64,000 bases of DNA from an uncultured Treponema sp. (GTDB lineage: Bacteria > Spirochaetota > Spirochaetia > Treponematales > Treponemataceae). Below the pieces are notes generated by a model, which worked only from the letters and a program-made list of their open reading frames with translations, did not search any database and was not told the DNA's origin. Both the position numbers and the translations under genes were made by a program. The stretch spans positions 1 through 64,000 of the forward strand of contig CALFJF010000005.1 of NCBI GenBank assembly GCA_937877535.1, in the 5' to 3' direction. The number at the start of each line of letters is the position of its first letter. Positions within the stretch are counted from its first letter, which is position 1. Of the stretch, positions 51,812 through 60,457 are shown piece by piece.

Positions 51812-53086
51812 ATGGAAATTGTAACGGACGGCGTTTTGCCAAATATTGAAGACGCTCCTTTTGATGAAAATCCTGGAGATATTTTTATTGCCATTGACCT
51901 TGGAACTACGACCGTTGTGGCTCTAGCGTGGCAAGTGTCAACAAAAAAAATCCTTGCGACCTCTTTTGAGCCGAACGCACAAAGAAAATATGGCGCGGAC
52001 GTTATGAGCCGAATTGAGCAAGCGTTGTGTGGAAAAGCGGATTTAGAAAAAAAAATCATTCAAACGCAACTTTCTCGTCTGTGTGCAAAAGTTGTGTTTG
52101 CGGCTTCAGAAAAAATTCCGCGTCCATTTCGCGCGACCGTCCTTAGCGTGTGCATTACGGGAAACAGTACAATGCTCTCTCTTTTGCTCGGTCTTTCTGT
52201 AAAAGGACTTTCCGCGCTTCCGTTTTCGTTGCCTTCTCGCTTTGGTTTTTGGACTTCTTGGGGAGAATGTTTTTTTGAAGAAAGTTCGATTTCTAAAAAA
52301 ACGCCCGTTTACTTTCCGCCTGCAATCGGCGCGTTTGTTGGCGCGGACACCGTTTGCGCAATGATTTCGGCGGGTTTTGACCTTTCGTCTCAAAAATCCT
52401 TTTTGCTTTCTGACGTTGGCACTAATAGCGAACTCGCGCTTTTTATTCCAAACAAAGACGGCGGGGAGGGGAGAATCATTTGCACGTCTTGCGCGGCGGG
52501 ACCTGCTTTTGAAGCGGCAAATATTTCTTGCGGAATGGCTGGCGAAAATGGCGCAATAGACAATTTTTTTGTTTCGTCGAACGGAAAAATTGAATTTCAC
52601 GTTCTTGGCGGCGGGGAGGCGAGGGGAGTGTGCGGTTCGGGGCTTGTTTCTGCCGTTGCTTCTCTTTTGGACGCACACAAAATCTCAAAAGACGGAATGA
52701 TTTTTGGAGAAGGGTCTTCGGTTTTGCTTGCGCCTTCAGTTTTTTTGCTTCAAAGCGACATTCGAGCGTTGCAATTAGCAAAGAGCGCGGTCAAAACGGG
52801 ACTCGACTTTTTGCTCAAAAAAACGATAGAACTTCCAACGTTTTTTCTTGCGGGCGGATTTGGCTCAAAAATCAACGTTGCATGTGCAAAAAAAATCGCG
52901 CTTTTTCCAAAAAATCTTTCTCCGATTTCCATTGGAAATGCCGCGCTTTTTGGAGCGTCTGCCATTCTTTTTTCGCAAAAATTGCAATCGCTTTCTGAAA
53001 AAATTGCAAAAAAATCGATTTTTGTGAATCTTGCTTCTTATCCAAAATTTCAAGAAGATTTCTTAAAAAATTGTTCGTTTGAATAG
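51812..53086 (+). CDS. ASKHA-domain protein (DUF4445, RamA/corrinoid-activation-like) without ferredoxin domain
   Basis: A 424-residue ATPase-like protein. IFIAIDLGTTTVVALAW is phosphate loop 1, CITGNSTMLSLLLGL follows, DVGTNSELALFI is phosphate loop 2, and AGGFGSKINVACAK is the adenosine motif; GNAALFGASAI is near the end. This order matches DUF4445 proteins, which reactivate corrinoid methyltransferases using ATP. Those proteins normally carry an N-terminal 2Fe-2S domain, but here only about 24 residues precede the first loop. No corrinoid protein or methyltransferase is seen in the window, so the target is unknown. A TACATT box ends 7 nt before the ATG, so the transcript is likely leaderless. 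Confidence 0.85.
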   Translation: MEIVTDGVLPNIEDAPFDENPGDIFIAIDLGTTTVVALAWQVSTKKILATSFEPNAQRKYGADVMSRIEQALCGKADLEKKIIQTQLSRLCAKVVFAASEKIPRPFRATVLSVCITGNSTMLSLLLGLSVKGLSALPFSLPSRFGFWTSWGECFFEESSISKKTPVYFPPAIGAFVGADTVCAMISAGFDLSSQKSFLLSDVGTNSELALFIPNKDGGEGRIICTSCAAGPAFEAANISCGMAGENGAIDNFFVSSNGKIEFHVLGGGEARGVCGSGLVSAVASLLDAHKISKDGMIFGEGSSVLLAPSVFLLQSDIRALQLAKSAVKTGLDFLLKKTIELPTFFLAGGFGSKINVACAKKIALFPKNLSPISIGNAALFGASAILFSQKLQSLSEKIAKKSIFVNLASYPKFQEDFLKNCSFE

Positions 53087-53201
53087 CACGTTTTTTATCT
53101 CACTATTTTAGCGATTCAAAACTTGTTATTTAGCATAAAAACAATGGGTCTAAACTGGTCAAATAAAAGAATTTATTGAAAATTTTGCTATTTCCTTTAG
53201 T

Positions 53202-53230
53202 TTGACACGTACTTTTTTATTCGTTACTAT
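53202..53230 (+). promoter_or_regulatory. Promoter of rny
   Basis: TTGACA (53202-53207, consensus), 17 bp, TACTAT (53225-53230). GAGGAAG is present before the ATG at 53268. The rest of 53087-53201 is AT-rich with no feature I can name. Confidence 0.75.
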
Positions 53231-53267
53231 GGAAAAAAATTTTTGTCAACAGTGAGGAAGTTTTCAA

Positions 53268-54803
53268 ATGAGTCAAAATTTGATTCTTTTGGTTGTCCTC
53301 CCAGTTGCAGGAATTGTTCTTGGATGGACTATTCGATGGCTTTACGCCAGATTTCAACTCTCCGCTTTGGAACAAAAGATGGAGCGAATCAAGCAGGATG
53401 CTGAAAAAGAGGCAGAAGCACAGAAAAAAGAAATTTTGCTCGAAGCGAAAGACCAACTCATTCGTGAACGAAACCAGCAGGAGCGGGAGAACAGAGAAAG
53501 ACGGGCTGAAGTGCAAAAGTACGAGGCTCGCGTTACGAAAAAAGAGGAGCAACTTGAAAAAAGGGCTTTGGAGTTCGATAAGAAGGAGCAGGAATTCGAC
53601 TCAAAACTCGCCACGATAAAAAAACGCGAAGACGCGCTTTTGTCGCAAGAGGAAACGCTCAGAAAGGAATTGGAGCGGATTTCGGGGCTTTCCGCGCAGG
53701 AAGCCAAGAACCTTATCATCAAGAACCTTGAGAACGACGCGCGGCACGACGCACAGGCGTTGCTCAACAAAATCGAGCAGGACGCGCAGCTTTCCGCCGA
53801 AAAGAAGGCGCAGGAAGTGCTTGTGGCGACAATCCAGCGGATTGCCACGGAAACGACGAGCGACATCACCGTTGCCACCGTGTCGCTTCCGAGCGACGAA
53901 ATGAAAGGGCGCATCATTGGGCGCGAAGGGCGCAACATCCGTACGCTCGAAACGCTTACGGGCGTTGACATCATCATCGACGACACGCCGGAAGCCGTGG
54001 TCATCAGCTGCTTTGACCCGGTGCGAAAGGAAATCGCCAAGCAAGCGTTGGAGCGTCTCGTGACGGACGGGCGCATCCACCCCGCGAGAATCGAGGAAAT
54101 CGTGCAAAAAGTAACGCGCGAAATCCAGCAGAAGATTTACGAGGAGGGCGAGAAGGCGCTGTTCGACCTGGGAATCCACAACATGAACCAGGACGGTGTG
54201 CGCGCGCTCGGTCGGCTGTACTTCCGCACGAGTTACGGGCAGAACGTGCTCACGCACTCAAAGGAAGTCGCCGAGATTGCCTCGCTGCTTGCCGCTGAGG
54301 TGGGCGCGAACAAGGAACTTGCAAAGCGTGCCGCGCTCCTGCACGACATCGGAAAGGGCGCGGAGAACGACAGCGACCAGAACCACGCCGAGGTGGGCGC
54401 GGAAATGGCGCGCAAGATGGGCGAGGGCGCGAGCGTCATCAACGCGATTGCGGCGCACCACAACGACGTAGAGGCGAACACGGTTGAGGCTGTGCTCGTG
54501 CAGATTGCCGACGCAATCAGCGCGGCGCGCCCGGGCGCACGGCGCGAGACGGTGGACAACTACGTGAAGCGCCTTGAGAACCTTGAGGAAACGGCGGAGA
54601 AATTCCAAGGCGTTGAAAAGGCGTACGCAATCCAGGCGGGGCGCGAACTGCGGATTCTTGTGAACAACGAGAAAATCGCGGACGGAGAGGTGAAGGAACT
54701 GGCGCACAAAATCGCCAAGCAGATTGAAACCGACCTGCGCTACCCGGGGCGCATAAAACTGACCATGATTCGCGAAACGCGGATTGTGGAATACGCTCGG
54801 TAA
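53268..54803 (+). CDS. rny: Ribonuclease Y
   Basis: A 511-residue membrane-anchored endoribonuclease that starts mRNA decay. A single N-terminal helix (LILLVVLPVAGIVLGW) is followed by a long coiled coil rich in Glu, Lys and Arg (to about residue 190), a KH domain with GRIIGREGRNIRTLE, and an HD domain with LLHDIGKGAENDSDQNH carrying the metal-binding His and Asp. The remaining domain ends with IRETRIVEYAR, typical of the family. From about 53690 to the stop the codons are strongly G/C-ended (CGC, GCG, GAC, AAG), unlike neighbouring genes, while the first 400 bases are not. Strong expression or partial replacement could explain this. A consensus promoter and a strong terminator surround it. 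Confidence 0.95.
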   Translation: MSQNLILLVVLPVAGIVLGWTIRWLYARFQLSALEQKMERIKQDAEKEAEAQKKEILLEAKDQLIRERNQQERENRERRAEVQKYEARVTKKEEQLEKRALEFDKKEQEFDSKLATIKKREDALLSQEETLRKELERISGLSAQEAKNLIIKNLENDARHDAQALLNKIEQDAQLSAEKKAQEVLVATIQRIATETTSDITVATVSLPSDEMKGRIIGREGRNIRTLETLTGVDIIIDDTPEAVVISCFDPVRKEIAKQALERLVTDGRIHPARIEEIVQKVTREIQQKIYEEGEKALFDLGIHNMNQDGVRALGRLYFRTSYGQNVLTHSKEVAEIASLLAAEVGANKELAKRAALLHDIGKGAENDSDQNHAEVGAEMARKMGEGASVINAIAAHHNDVEANTVEAVLVQIADAISAARPGARRETVDNYVKRLENLEETAEKFQGVEKAYAIQAGRELRILVNNEKIADGEVKELAHKIAKQIETDLRYPGRIKLTMIRETRIVEYAR

Positions 54804-54806
54804 AAC

Positions 54807-54836
54807 AAAAAAGGCGGCATTTTGTCGCCTTTTTTG
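54807..54836 (+). terminator. Intrinsic terminator of rny
   Basis: AAAAAAGGCG (54807-54816) pairs with CGCCTTTTTT (54826-54835), followed by T and TGTTT. The stem starts 4 bases after the stop codon. Confidence 0.92.
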
Positions 54837-54845
54837 TTTCTCACC

Positions 54846-54874
54846 TTGCTTTTTCTGCTATTGTTGCGTATAAT
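54846..54874 (+). promoter_or_regulatory. Promoter upstream of the Cthe_2159-like gene
   Basis: TTGCTT (54846-54851), 17 bp, TATAAT (54869-54874). The leader to 55007 would be about 125 nt; GATAAAAT at 54967 could be an alternative, nearer -10 box. Confidence 0.55.
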
Positions 54875-55006
54875 CGCATTGTTCTGAAAGTCGATTTTTA
54901 AAACTATTTTAAAAACGGTTTTAGAAATTTTTGTTTCTGAAAAAAAATTCTGAATCGTTTTGAAAAATGATAAAATCCCGAACAATTTCAAAAAAAGGGA
55001 GTTTTT

Positions 55007-56797
55007 ATGAAAAAAATTCTTCTCGCGCTTTTGATTCTCTTGCTTTTTTCGTTTGGTTTTGCAACGTGCGTTTTGGAGGCGGATGAAGACGAGAATTCGT
55101 CAAGTTCATCGTCAAGCGAAAACGCGAGTGGAAGCGATTTTTCGGCAAGCAACGCGATTTACATCGACTTGACAAACGCAAAAGTTTCTTCGGATAACGA
55201 AAATTGGGCAGAAATCACAACGACTTCAACGGACTTTTTTGACGAAACGGTCAAAGTCAAATACACGCAAACCGATTCTGGAGAATCGACGGGCGTGATT
55301 CGCGTGGACGCGGCAGATGCCACGGAAAATCTTGCTGTATATTTGAGCGGAACTCAGACTTCGGGCGGCGTGAAAATTCAGACCACAACGGAATACGAAG
55401 TGGGCGTGTATCTTGACAATGTTTCAATCACTTCTACAAACTACCCGTGCCTTGACATGACCAAAGGCGGTGCGGCTTCAGTCTTTTTGACGGGTACGAA
55501 CACGCTCAACGATGGAAGAAATTACAGCAGTGATTACAGTTCATACAGCGACAACAAAGGAACGCTTTACTGCAAGGGAGGCCTTGCCCTTGTGTCTTCT
55601 AACGGCACGGGAACGCTAACGATAACACAGAACTACAAGAGTTGCATTGCGACAAAAGCAAACCTTTCTATTGAGAGCGGAACATATACGCTTACGTCTA
55701 CCGCTGTCGCAACGTATGATTCCACCGAGGGCGACTACAATTCACCTGCCTGCATCAATGTGGACGGAAATATGACAGTGAGCGGCGGAACGGTTACGGG
55801 GACTGCCAACGGCAACGGAAGCAAAGGACTTAAGGTGGACGGAACGTATACGCAATCAGATGGCACGGTGGGTGTGGATGCGCAAGGCTCAAATATCGGA
55901 AGCAGTGGCAATAAATTTTTGAGAATGCCTCCTCCGCCTGAATTTGAGGCGGGGCTTGGTTTTGCGCCCGCTTTTAATAGAAACGGCGGACGGTTTGAAA
56001 GAGCGGGAAGAACTCCACCGGGAAGCGAAGAAAGTGCGCCTGGCGCGACTTCGACCTCGACTTCTTCGGCAAGCGCGTCGGCAAAGGGCGTAAAAGTGAA
56101 CGGCGCAATCAGCATAACGGGCGGAAAACTCTACGCAAAAAGCGCGAGCCACGAAGCGATTGAATCAAAAAGCACGATTGACATAACTGGCGGCGAAGTG
56201 TACGGCAAAAGCGATGCAGACGACGGAATCAACGCGGCCTCACATTTTACAATCAGCGGCGGCTATGTGTGCGGCTATGCAGTCAACAACGACGGATTGG
56301 ATTCAAACGGCAATTTGTACATCAAAGGCGGCGTTGTCTACGCAATCGGCTCAACGAGTCCAGAAAAATCAATCGACGCAAACACCGAAGGCGGCTACAA
56401 ATTGTACATCTCAGGTGGCGTGGTCATGGCTTTAGGCCCGCTCGAAGACGGCTCATCGCTCACGCAGAATTGCTATTCGGCTTCAAGTTGGTCGGAGGAC
56501 ACGACCTACGGTCTTACCGTCGGAGATACCGTTTACACATTCAAGACGCCTTCAAGCACAAGCGGTTACGGAAGCGGAATCGTGGTGTCAGGTTCTTCTA
56601 TAGATGTCTCAACGGCACTCACATCAGGAGCAACAGCGGGGAGCACGACTTATTTTGACGACTTAGTTTCTGTTGGCGGAAGCGCAGGAAGCACATCAGT
56701 TTCGCTTAGTTCGTACAGCAGTTCTTCATCTGGCGGAAGCATGGGCGGAAATTCTAGCGGATTTGGCGGCGGACCTAATAGAAAAATGCGATTTTAG
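55007..56797 (+). CDS. Cthe_2159-type (carbohydrate-binding domain) surface protein
   Basis: A 596-residue exported protein. The signal peptide ends at about FGFATC, which may be a lipobox. A Ser-rich linker (residues 32-48) follows. The body has repeating right-handed-helix-like units on the pattern G-x-(L/I)-x-(I/V)-x-G-G, e.g. GNMTVSGGTVTGTANGNGSKGLKVDG, HEAIESKSTIDITGGEVYGK and DDGINAASHFTISGGYVCGY. This is the Cthe_2159 family, cadherin-like/polygalacturonate-binding beta-helix proteins often near CotH, VTC and DUF4956 genes. Around residues 300-350 is a Pro/Gly/Arg-rich insert, and the end is Ser/Gly-rich. GGGAG precedes the ATG. It heads the barrel-VTC-DUF4956 set. Confidence 0.8.
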   Translation: MKKILLALLILLLFSFGFATCVLEADEDENSSSSSSSENASGSDFSASNAIYIDLTNAKVSSDNENWAEITTTSTDFFDETVKVKYTQTDSGESTGVIRVDAADATENLAVYLSGTQTSGGVKIQTTTEYEVGVYLDNVSITSTNYPCLDMTKGGAASVFLTGTNTLNDGRNYSSDYSSYSDNKGTLYCKGGLALVSSNGTGTLTITQNYKSCIATKANLSIESGTYTLTSTAVATYDSTEGDYNSPACINVDGNMTVSGGTVTGTANGNGSKGLKVDGTYTQSDGTVGVDAQGSNIGSSGNKFLRMPPPPEFEAGLGFAPAFNRNGGRFERAGRTPPGSEESAPGATSTSTSSASASAKGVKVNGAISITGGKLYAKSASHEAIESKSTIDITGGEVYGKSDADDGINAASHFTISGGYVCGYAVNNDGLDSNGNLYIKGGVVYAIGSTSPEKSIDANTEGGYKLYISGGVVMALGPLEDGSSLTQNCYSASSWSEDTTYGLTVGDTVYTFKTPSSTSGYGSGIVVSGSSIDVSTALTSGATAGSTTYFDDLVSVGGSAGSTSVSLSSYSSSSSGGSMGGNSSGFGGGPNRKMRF

Positions 56798-56822
56798 AAA
56801 TTGCGCGGATAGGAATTACCTT

Positions 56823-58145
56823 ATGAAACGACGAGTTTTGTTCATTGCGTTTGTGGCTCTTTCGGCGATGGCGTTTTCGGAAAAATCAAAAATCACAATC
56901 AAAAATACGATTGGCGCGGATTTAGACGAGTTTGGCGATTACGACGTTTTTTCGCATACTCGTCAAACAGACATTGAAGGAAAAACGATTTCTGAAAATG
57001 TGTTTTCGTTCGGCGACCAATTTCAGTTAGATTTTGAAAGCAAATTGGTGGATGCGCGGCTTCGATTGGAGGCTTTGTATTCCACTGCGGACGACGCTGA
57101 ATCGAAGTTTCTTTTTTCTCCAACGGGATTTGTGCATTTTGAGCCGTTTGACAAAAAAATCGGCTTTATTGCTGGAAACTCTTACGGAAAGCGATTTGCG
57201 GTGCAGTCGGCGTATTTTGCGGCTTCGGACGACACCACGAAGTGGGGGCGGCTTCTCACCGATTCGCTTGGGCATGACAAGTATTTTGGTTCTTCTTCCG
57301 CCGCAGTTCTTTCAAACGGGTTTGCGTTTGGGGCAACAAGTGCCTTGTCATTTGGGGAAGCGGGCAACGGATATATGAAGGCAGCGGCTGGAGCAACAAT
57401 GTATCCAGACGGCAGCGACACGGAGGCGGCGGTTGACTTTGGATTTGACGTTGGACTTTTGGACGGATTTGATTTTGCGTTCACATCTCATGCGGTAAAT
57501 CGCGACGAGCGAAAGTTTGGCGCGTTTTTGGGCTACACAGGAAACAAAAATCTCGTTTTGAACGCACATTTCTACTATAATTTTACCGATTCAGACTACC
57601 TTCCAGAGACGCGAGTTGAGCGGAGTGGCGTGGACGAGTTCAAAAAGCAGTCCACAAAATACGCGCTCGCGTTTTCTGGCGGTTACAAAACGCAAAGCGG
57701 TTTTGGGTTTTATGCGGATTTTCTTTCAGGTCTTACAAACGAATATATCGGAAAAATAAAATATTACGATGCCGACGGAAACCTTTCTGAAACTAAGATA
57801 AAAACAATAATTCGCGGCGGAACAATCGTAAAATACAAAAACGGAAAGCCAAAGCGCACCGACGAATTTGAGCACGAGGCAGTTCCGTTTTTTACGGGAA
57901 TCCGACTTTCCTACGACATTTCAAAAAACGTCGAAACTGAATTGAGCATCAAAATACGGGGAATGTTTCGCGATGCGGACTCAACGTATTTTACGATTTA
58001 TCCAAAAATGCAAGTTTCATTGCCACAAAAACGCGGCAATATAAACGGCGGAATTCGCCTTGATTTTAACACGGCGCGTTTTCACGGGCTTTCGTCCGTT
58101 TCGATTCCGCTTTCGTACACGTACAAATTCAAAAAGAAGTTTTAG
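56823..58145 (+). CDS. Outer-membrane beta-barrel-like protein in the VTC/DUF4956 set
   Basis: A 440-residue exported protein with signal peptide KRRVLFIAFVALSAMAFSEK. The rest has alternating strands and turns typical of outer-membrane barrels: ARLRLEALYSTADDAESKF, AFGATSALSFGEAGNGYMKAAAG, GYKTQSGFGFYADFLSGL. The final strand is VSIPLSYTYKFKKKF with a C-terminal Phe, as in barrel proteins. I do not recognise the family. ATG 56823 was chosen for its signal peptide; the frame is open further upstream but overlaps the preceding gene. It lies 25 bases after the Cthe_2159-like gene and 21 before the VTC gene. Confidence 0.7.
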   Translation: MKRRVLFIAFVALSAMAFSEKSKITIKNTIGADLDEFGDYDVFSHTRQTDIEGKTISENVFSFGDQFQLDFESKLVDARLRLEALYSTADDAESKFLFSPTGFVHFEPFDKKIGFIAGNSYGKRFAVQSAYFAASDDTTKWGRLLTDSLGHDKYFGSSSAAVLSNGFAFGATSALSFGEAGNGYMKAAAGATMYPDGSDTEAAVDFGFDVGLLDGFDFAFTSHAVNRDERKFGAFLGYTGNKNLVLNAHFYYNFTDSDYLPETRVERSGVDEFKKQSTKYALAFSGGYKTQSGFGFYADFLSGLTNEYIGKIKYYDADGNLSETKIKTIIRGGTIVKYKNGKPKRTDEFEHEAVPFFTGIRLSYDISKNVETELSIKIRGMFRDADSTYFTIYPKMQVSLPQKRGNINGGIRLDFNTARFHGLSSVSIPLSYTYKFKKKF

Positions 58146-58166
58146 TCCAAAATCAAAAGGAAAAAA

Positions 58167-58901
58167 ATGGCAATCGAGGTTTTTAATCGGCGCGAAGTCA
58201 AATATATGCTTTGCGACGACGACAAAGAGGCACTGCTTTCGATAATCGGAACGTACATGGACGCGGACGCTTTTAATAAAGACGGAAAAACGTACCCGAT
58301 AAGCAATCTGTACCTTGACACGCCATCGGATGAGTTAATCAGAAAATCGCTTGAAAAACCGATTTTCAAAGAAAAAATCAGACTTCGCAGTTACGGGCAA
58401 GTTTCGCTTTCTGACAAAGTTTTCCTTGAAAGCAAAAAGAAATTTGAGGGCGTTGTGAATAAGCGGCGAACGAATTTTTTGCTCGGTGAGGTTTACAACT
58501 ATTTTGATGACCTTCGCGTTCCCGAAAAACCGAGCGTCAAACAAAACGCGCAAGTTATGCGCGAAATTGACTACATCATGCACTTTTATCCGCTAAAGCC
58601 GCGCGTGTTCATTTCTTATGACCGCCTTGCGTTTTTTGAAAAAAACAATTCGGATTTTCGATTGACAATCGATACGAATATTCAAACTCGGCGCGAGAAT
58701 TTGCGTTTGGATTCGCCTTCTTATGGCGAGCAACTTTTGAAAGCAGGGCAGTATCTCATGGAAGCAAAGGCGTTTCGGGCGTTTCCGCTGTGGTTTGTGC
58801 GATTTCTTTCTCAACGGCGGATTTTTCAGGTTTCATTTTCAAAATATGGAACTGAATACAAGCGATTTTGCGAAAAAAAATCAAAAAATCAATCATTTTG
58901 A
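58167..58901 (+). CDS. VTC-domain protein (polyphosphate polymerase-like)
   Basis: A 244-residue cytoplasmic protein of the VTC domain, a triphosphate-tunnel fold. FNRREVKYMLCDDDKEALLS opens it (the E-x-K-Y pattern lines the tunnel), YLDTPSDELIRKSLEKPIFKEKIRLRSYG follows, then VFLESKKKFEGVVNKRR and VFISYDRLAFF. Yeast VTC4 makes polyphosphate from ATP, and the many basic tunnel residues are kept here, so a similar reaction is possible. Bacterial copies usually lie beside DUF4956 and CotH or Cthe_2159 genes, as here; whether they make polyphosphate is not established. AAGGAAAAAA precedes the ATG. The next gene starts 10 bases later. Confidence 0.85.
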   Translation: MAIEVFNRREVKYMLCDDDKEALLSIIGTYMDADAFNKDGKTYPISNLYLDTPSDELIRKSLEKPIFKEKIRLRSYGQVSLSDKVFLESKKKFEGVVNKRRTNFLLGEVYNYFDDLRVPEKPSVKQNAQVMREIDYIMHFYPLKPRVFISYDRLAFFEKNNSDFRLTIDTNIQTRRENLRLDSPSYGEQLLKAGQYLMEAKAFRAFPLWFVRFLSQRRIFQVSFSKYGTEYKRFCEKKSKNQSF

Positions 58902-58911
58902 GGAGTTTTTT

Positions 58912-59586
58912 ATGGATAATATTGCAAATGGATTTTTGATTACGGAAAGCGGACGAAGAATCCTTTTTAGTATGCTCATGGCGTTGATTTTAGGAATTAT
59001 TATGTCGGCTTCGTATTGTTTTTCGAGCAAAGAAAAACGGGTGTCAAAACATTTTGTTCTTACCGTGCTTTTGCTTCCTGTGATAATGGCGGTCATAATT
59101 CCGTATGTTGCCACGGACTTAAAAAAGACGCTTTCGCTTGCGGGCGTGTTCGCGCTCGTTCGATTTAGAAGCATTCCGGGAGATTCGCGCGATATTCTGT
59201 TTGTTTTTTTTGCGGCAGCGGCGGGACTCGTGGTTGGATTGCAAGAATATTTTATCGGTTTTGCGCTTGTGATTTTTGTGGGTGCGCTTTTTTGCCTTCT
59301 TTCGAGATTTTGGAAAACGAATCAAACTCAAATTCTTAAAATCACGATTCCCGAAGATATGAATTATAAAAACGTTTTTGACGACGTTTTTTCGCGTTTT
59401 TTAAAAAAATGGAGCGTAAAAAATGTCAAAACGAGCAACATGGGGTCGCTTTTTACAATTTCTTATTTTATTGAACCAAAAGCGGAGTTTGATTCAAAGG
59501 CGTTTATCGACGAAGTTCGCACAAGAAACGGCAATTTGAACGTAATTCTCGAAAATCCAGACGATTTGCTTTCTTCCGTCCTCTAG
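58912..59586 (+). CDS. DUF4956 membrane protein
   Basis: A 224-residue protein of the DUF4956 family. Four transmembrane segments occupy residues about 15-140 (ILFSMLMALILGIIMSASY, HFVLTVLLLPVIMAVIIPYV, then FALVRFRSIPGDSRDILFVF between helices). The polar loop GVFALVRFRSIPGDSRDI is the family hallmark. A cytoplasmic C-terminal domain of ferredoxin-like character follows. AGGAG precedes ATG 58912. Its constant pairing with VTC-domain genes suggests that it handles the product of that enzyme, possibly as a transport or regulatory subunit; this is inference. Confidence 0.83.
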   Translation: MDNIANGFLITESGRRILFSMLMALILGIIMSASYCFSSKEKRVSKHFVLTVLLLPVIMAVIIPYVATDLKKTLSLAGVFALVRFRSIPGDSRDILFVFFAAAAGLVVGLQEYFIGFALVIFVGALFCLLSRFWKTNQTQILKITIPEDMNYKNVFDDVFSRFLKKWSVKNVKTSNMGSLFTISYFIEPKAEFDSKAFIDEVRTRNGNLNVILENPDDLLSSVL

Positions 59587-59609
59587 CAAGTCGAGTTTTT
59601 GCGGAGAAA

Positions 59610-60449
59610 ATGATGAAAAAGATTTTTTTGTTTTTGTGCGTTTTTGTTTGCCTTTTTTCGTCGTGCCTTGAAAAAAAAATCGAGCCAAAAATGAAAATCG
59701 ATTTTGAATCAGAACGCGCCTCGTTTCGCTCTGACATTTTGATAACTCCAACGGACGGCGTTTCGTTTTCAAAAGGAAAAATCGTGATTGCCCCAAAGCG
59801 CGAAGACGCAACGTACACGATTTCTGGTTATTTTGACGGGCAAATCGTTTGCTCCACAAAAAATACGATTTTGAAACTCGACGGTGCATTTTTGGAAAAC
59901 CGCGAGGGAAAAAGCGCGCTAAAATGCAACGCAAAGACTGAAATTGCAAGCGTTCGCAAAAGCAAAAATTATATTGTTTCTACAGGATTCAATTTTTCGC
60001 GCACAGGCGCATTGCAATCAAATCGCACGCTCATTTTGGGCGGAAGCGGGGAACTTTTTGTGTGCGGCGGAAGTTGCCACGGAATTGAAGCGGACGACGT
60101 GAAAATCAAAGGAAGCGGAAAATTGGTCGTTCAAGGAACAAAAAACGGTTCGGCGTTAAAATGCGAAAGCCTCGAAGTCGAAAAGGACAAACAGTTTGTT
60201 GCGTATTTTTTGAATTCAAAAAACGGAATCAAAGCGGACAACTCGATTTTTATATCTTCTGGCACATTTTTTTTGTACAACAATTCCACCGCGCTCAAAA
60301 CAAAAACGAGCCACGTTTCCAAGAAAAAAGCACATTCGATTGAACTTTCGGGAGGAACGTTTCATCTTTTTTCAAATCAAAAAAGTGCAGAAACAGATGA
60401 TGGCGCGTTTTTAAGCGAGGGCGCGGAAATCTTTGAAGAGCGCGAGTAG
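59610..60449 (+). CDS. Cthe_2159-like lipoprotein, second copy
   Basis: A 279-residue lipoprotein with signal peptide ending in LFSSC (Cys20). The mature part (ATYTISGYFDGQIVCSTKNT, NRTLILGGSGELFVCGGSCH, GIEADDVKIKGSGKLVVQG, KNGIKADNSIFISSGTFFLY) repeats the strand-turn pattern seen in the Cthe_2159-like protein at 55007, including GIEADD/GIKADN. It is less than half the size of that protein, so the two may serve as a surface pair. It begins 23 bases after the DUF4956 stop. Its 3' end faces the histidine phosphatase gene 8 bases away. Confidence 0.72.
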   Translation: MMKKIFLFLCVFVCLFSSCLEKKIEPKMKIDFESERASFRSDILITPTDGVSFSKGKIVIAPKREDATYTISGYFDGQIVCSTKNTILKLDGAFLENREGKSALKCNAKTEIASVRKSKNYIVSTGFNFSRTGALQSNRTLILGGSGELFVCGGSCHGIEADDVKIKGSGKLVVQGTKNGSALKCESLEVEKDKQFVAYFLNSKNGIKADNSIFISSGTFFLYNNSTALKTKTSHVSKKKAHSIELSGGTFHLFSNQKSAETDDGAFLSEGAEIFEERE

Positions 60450-60457
60450 GGGGCAAA

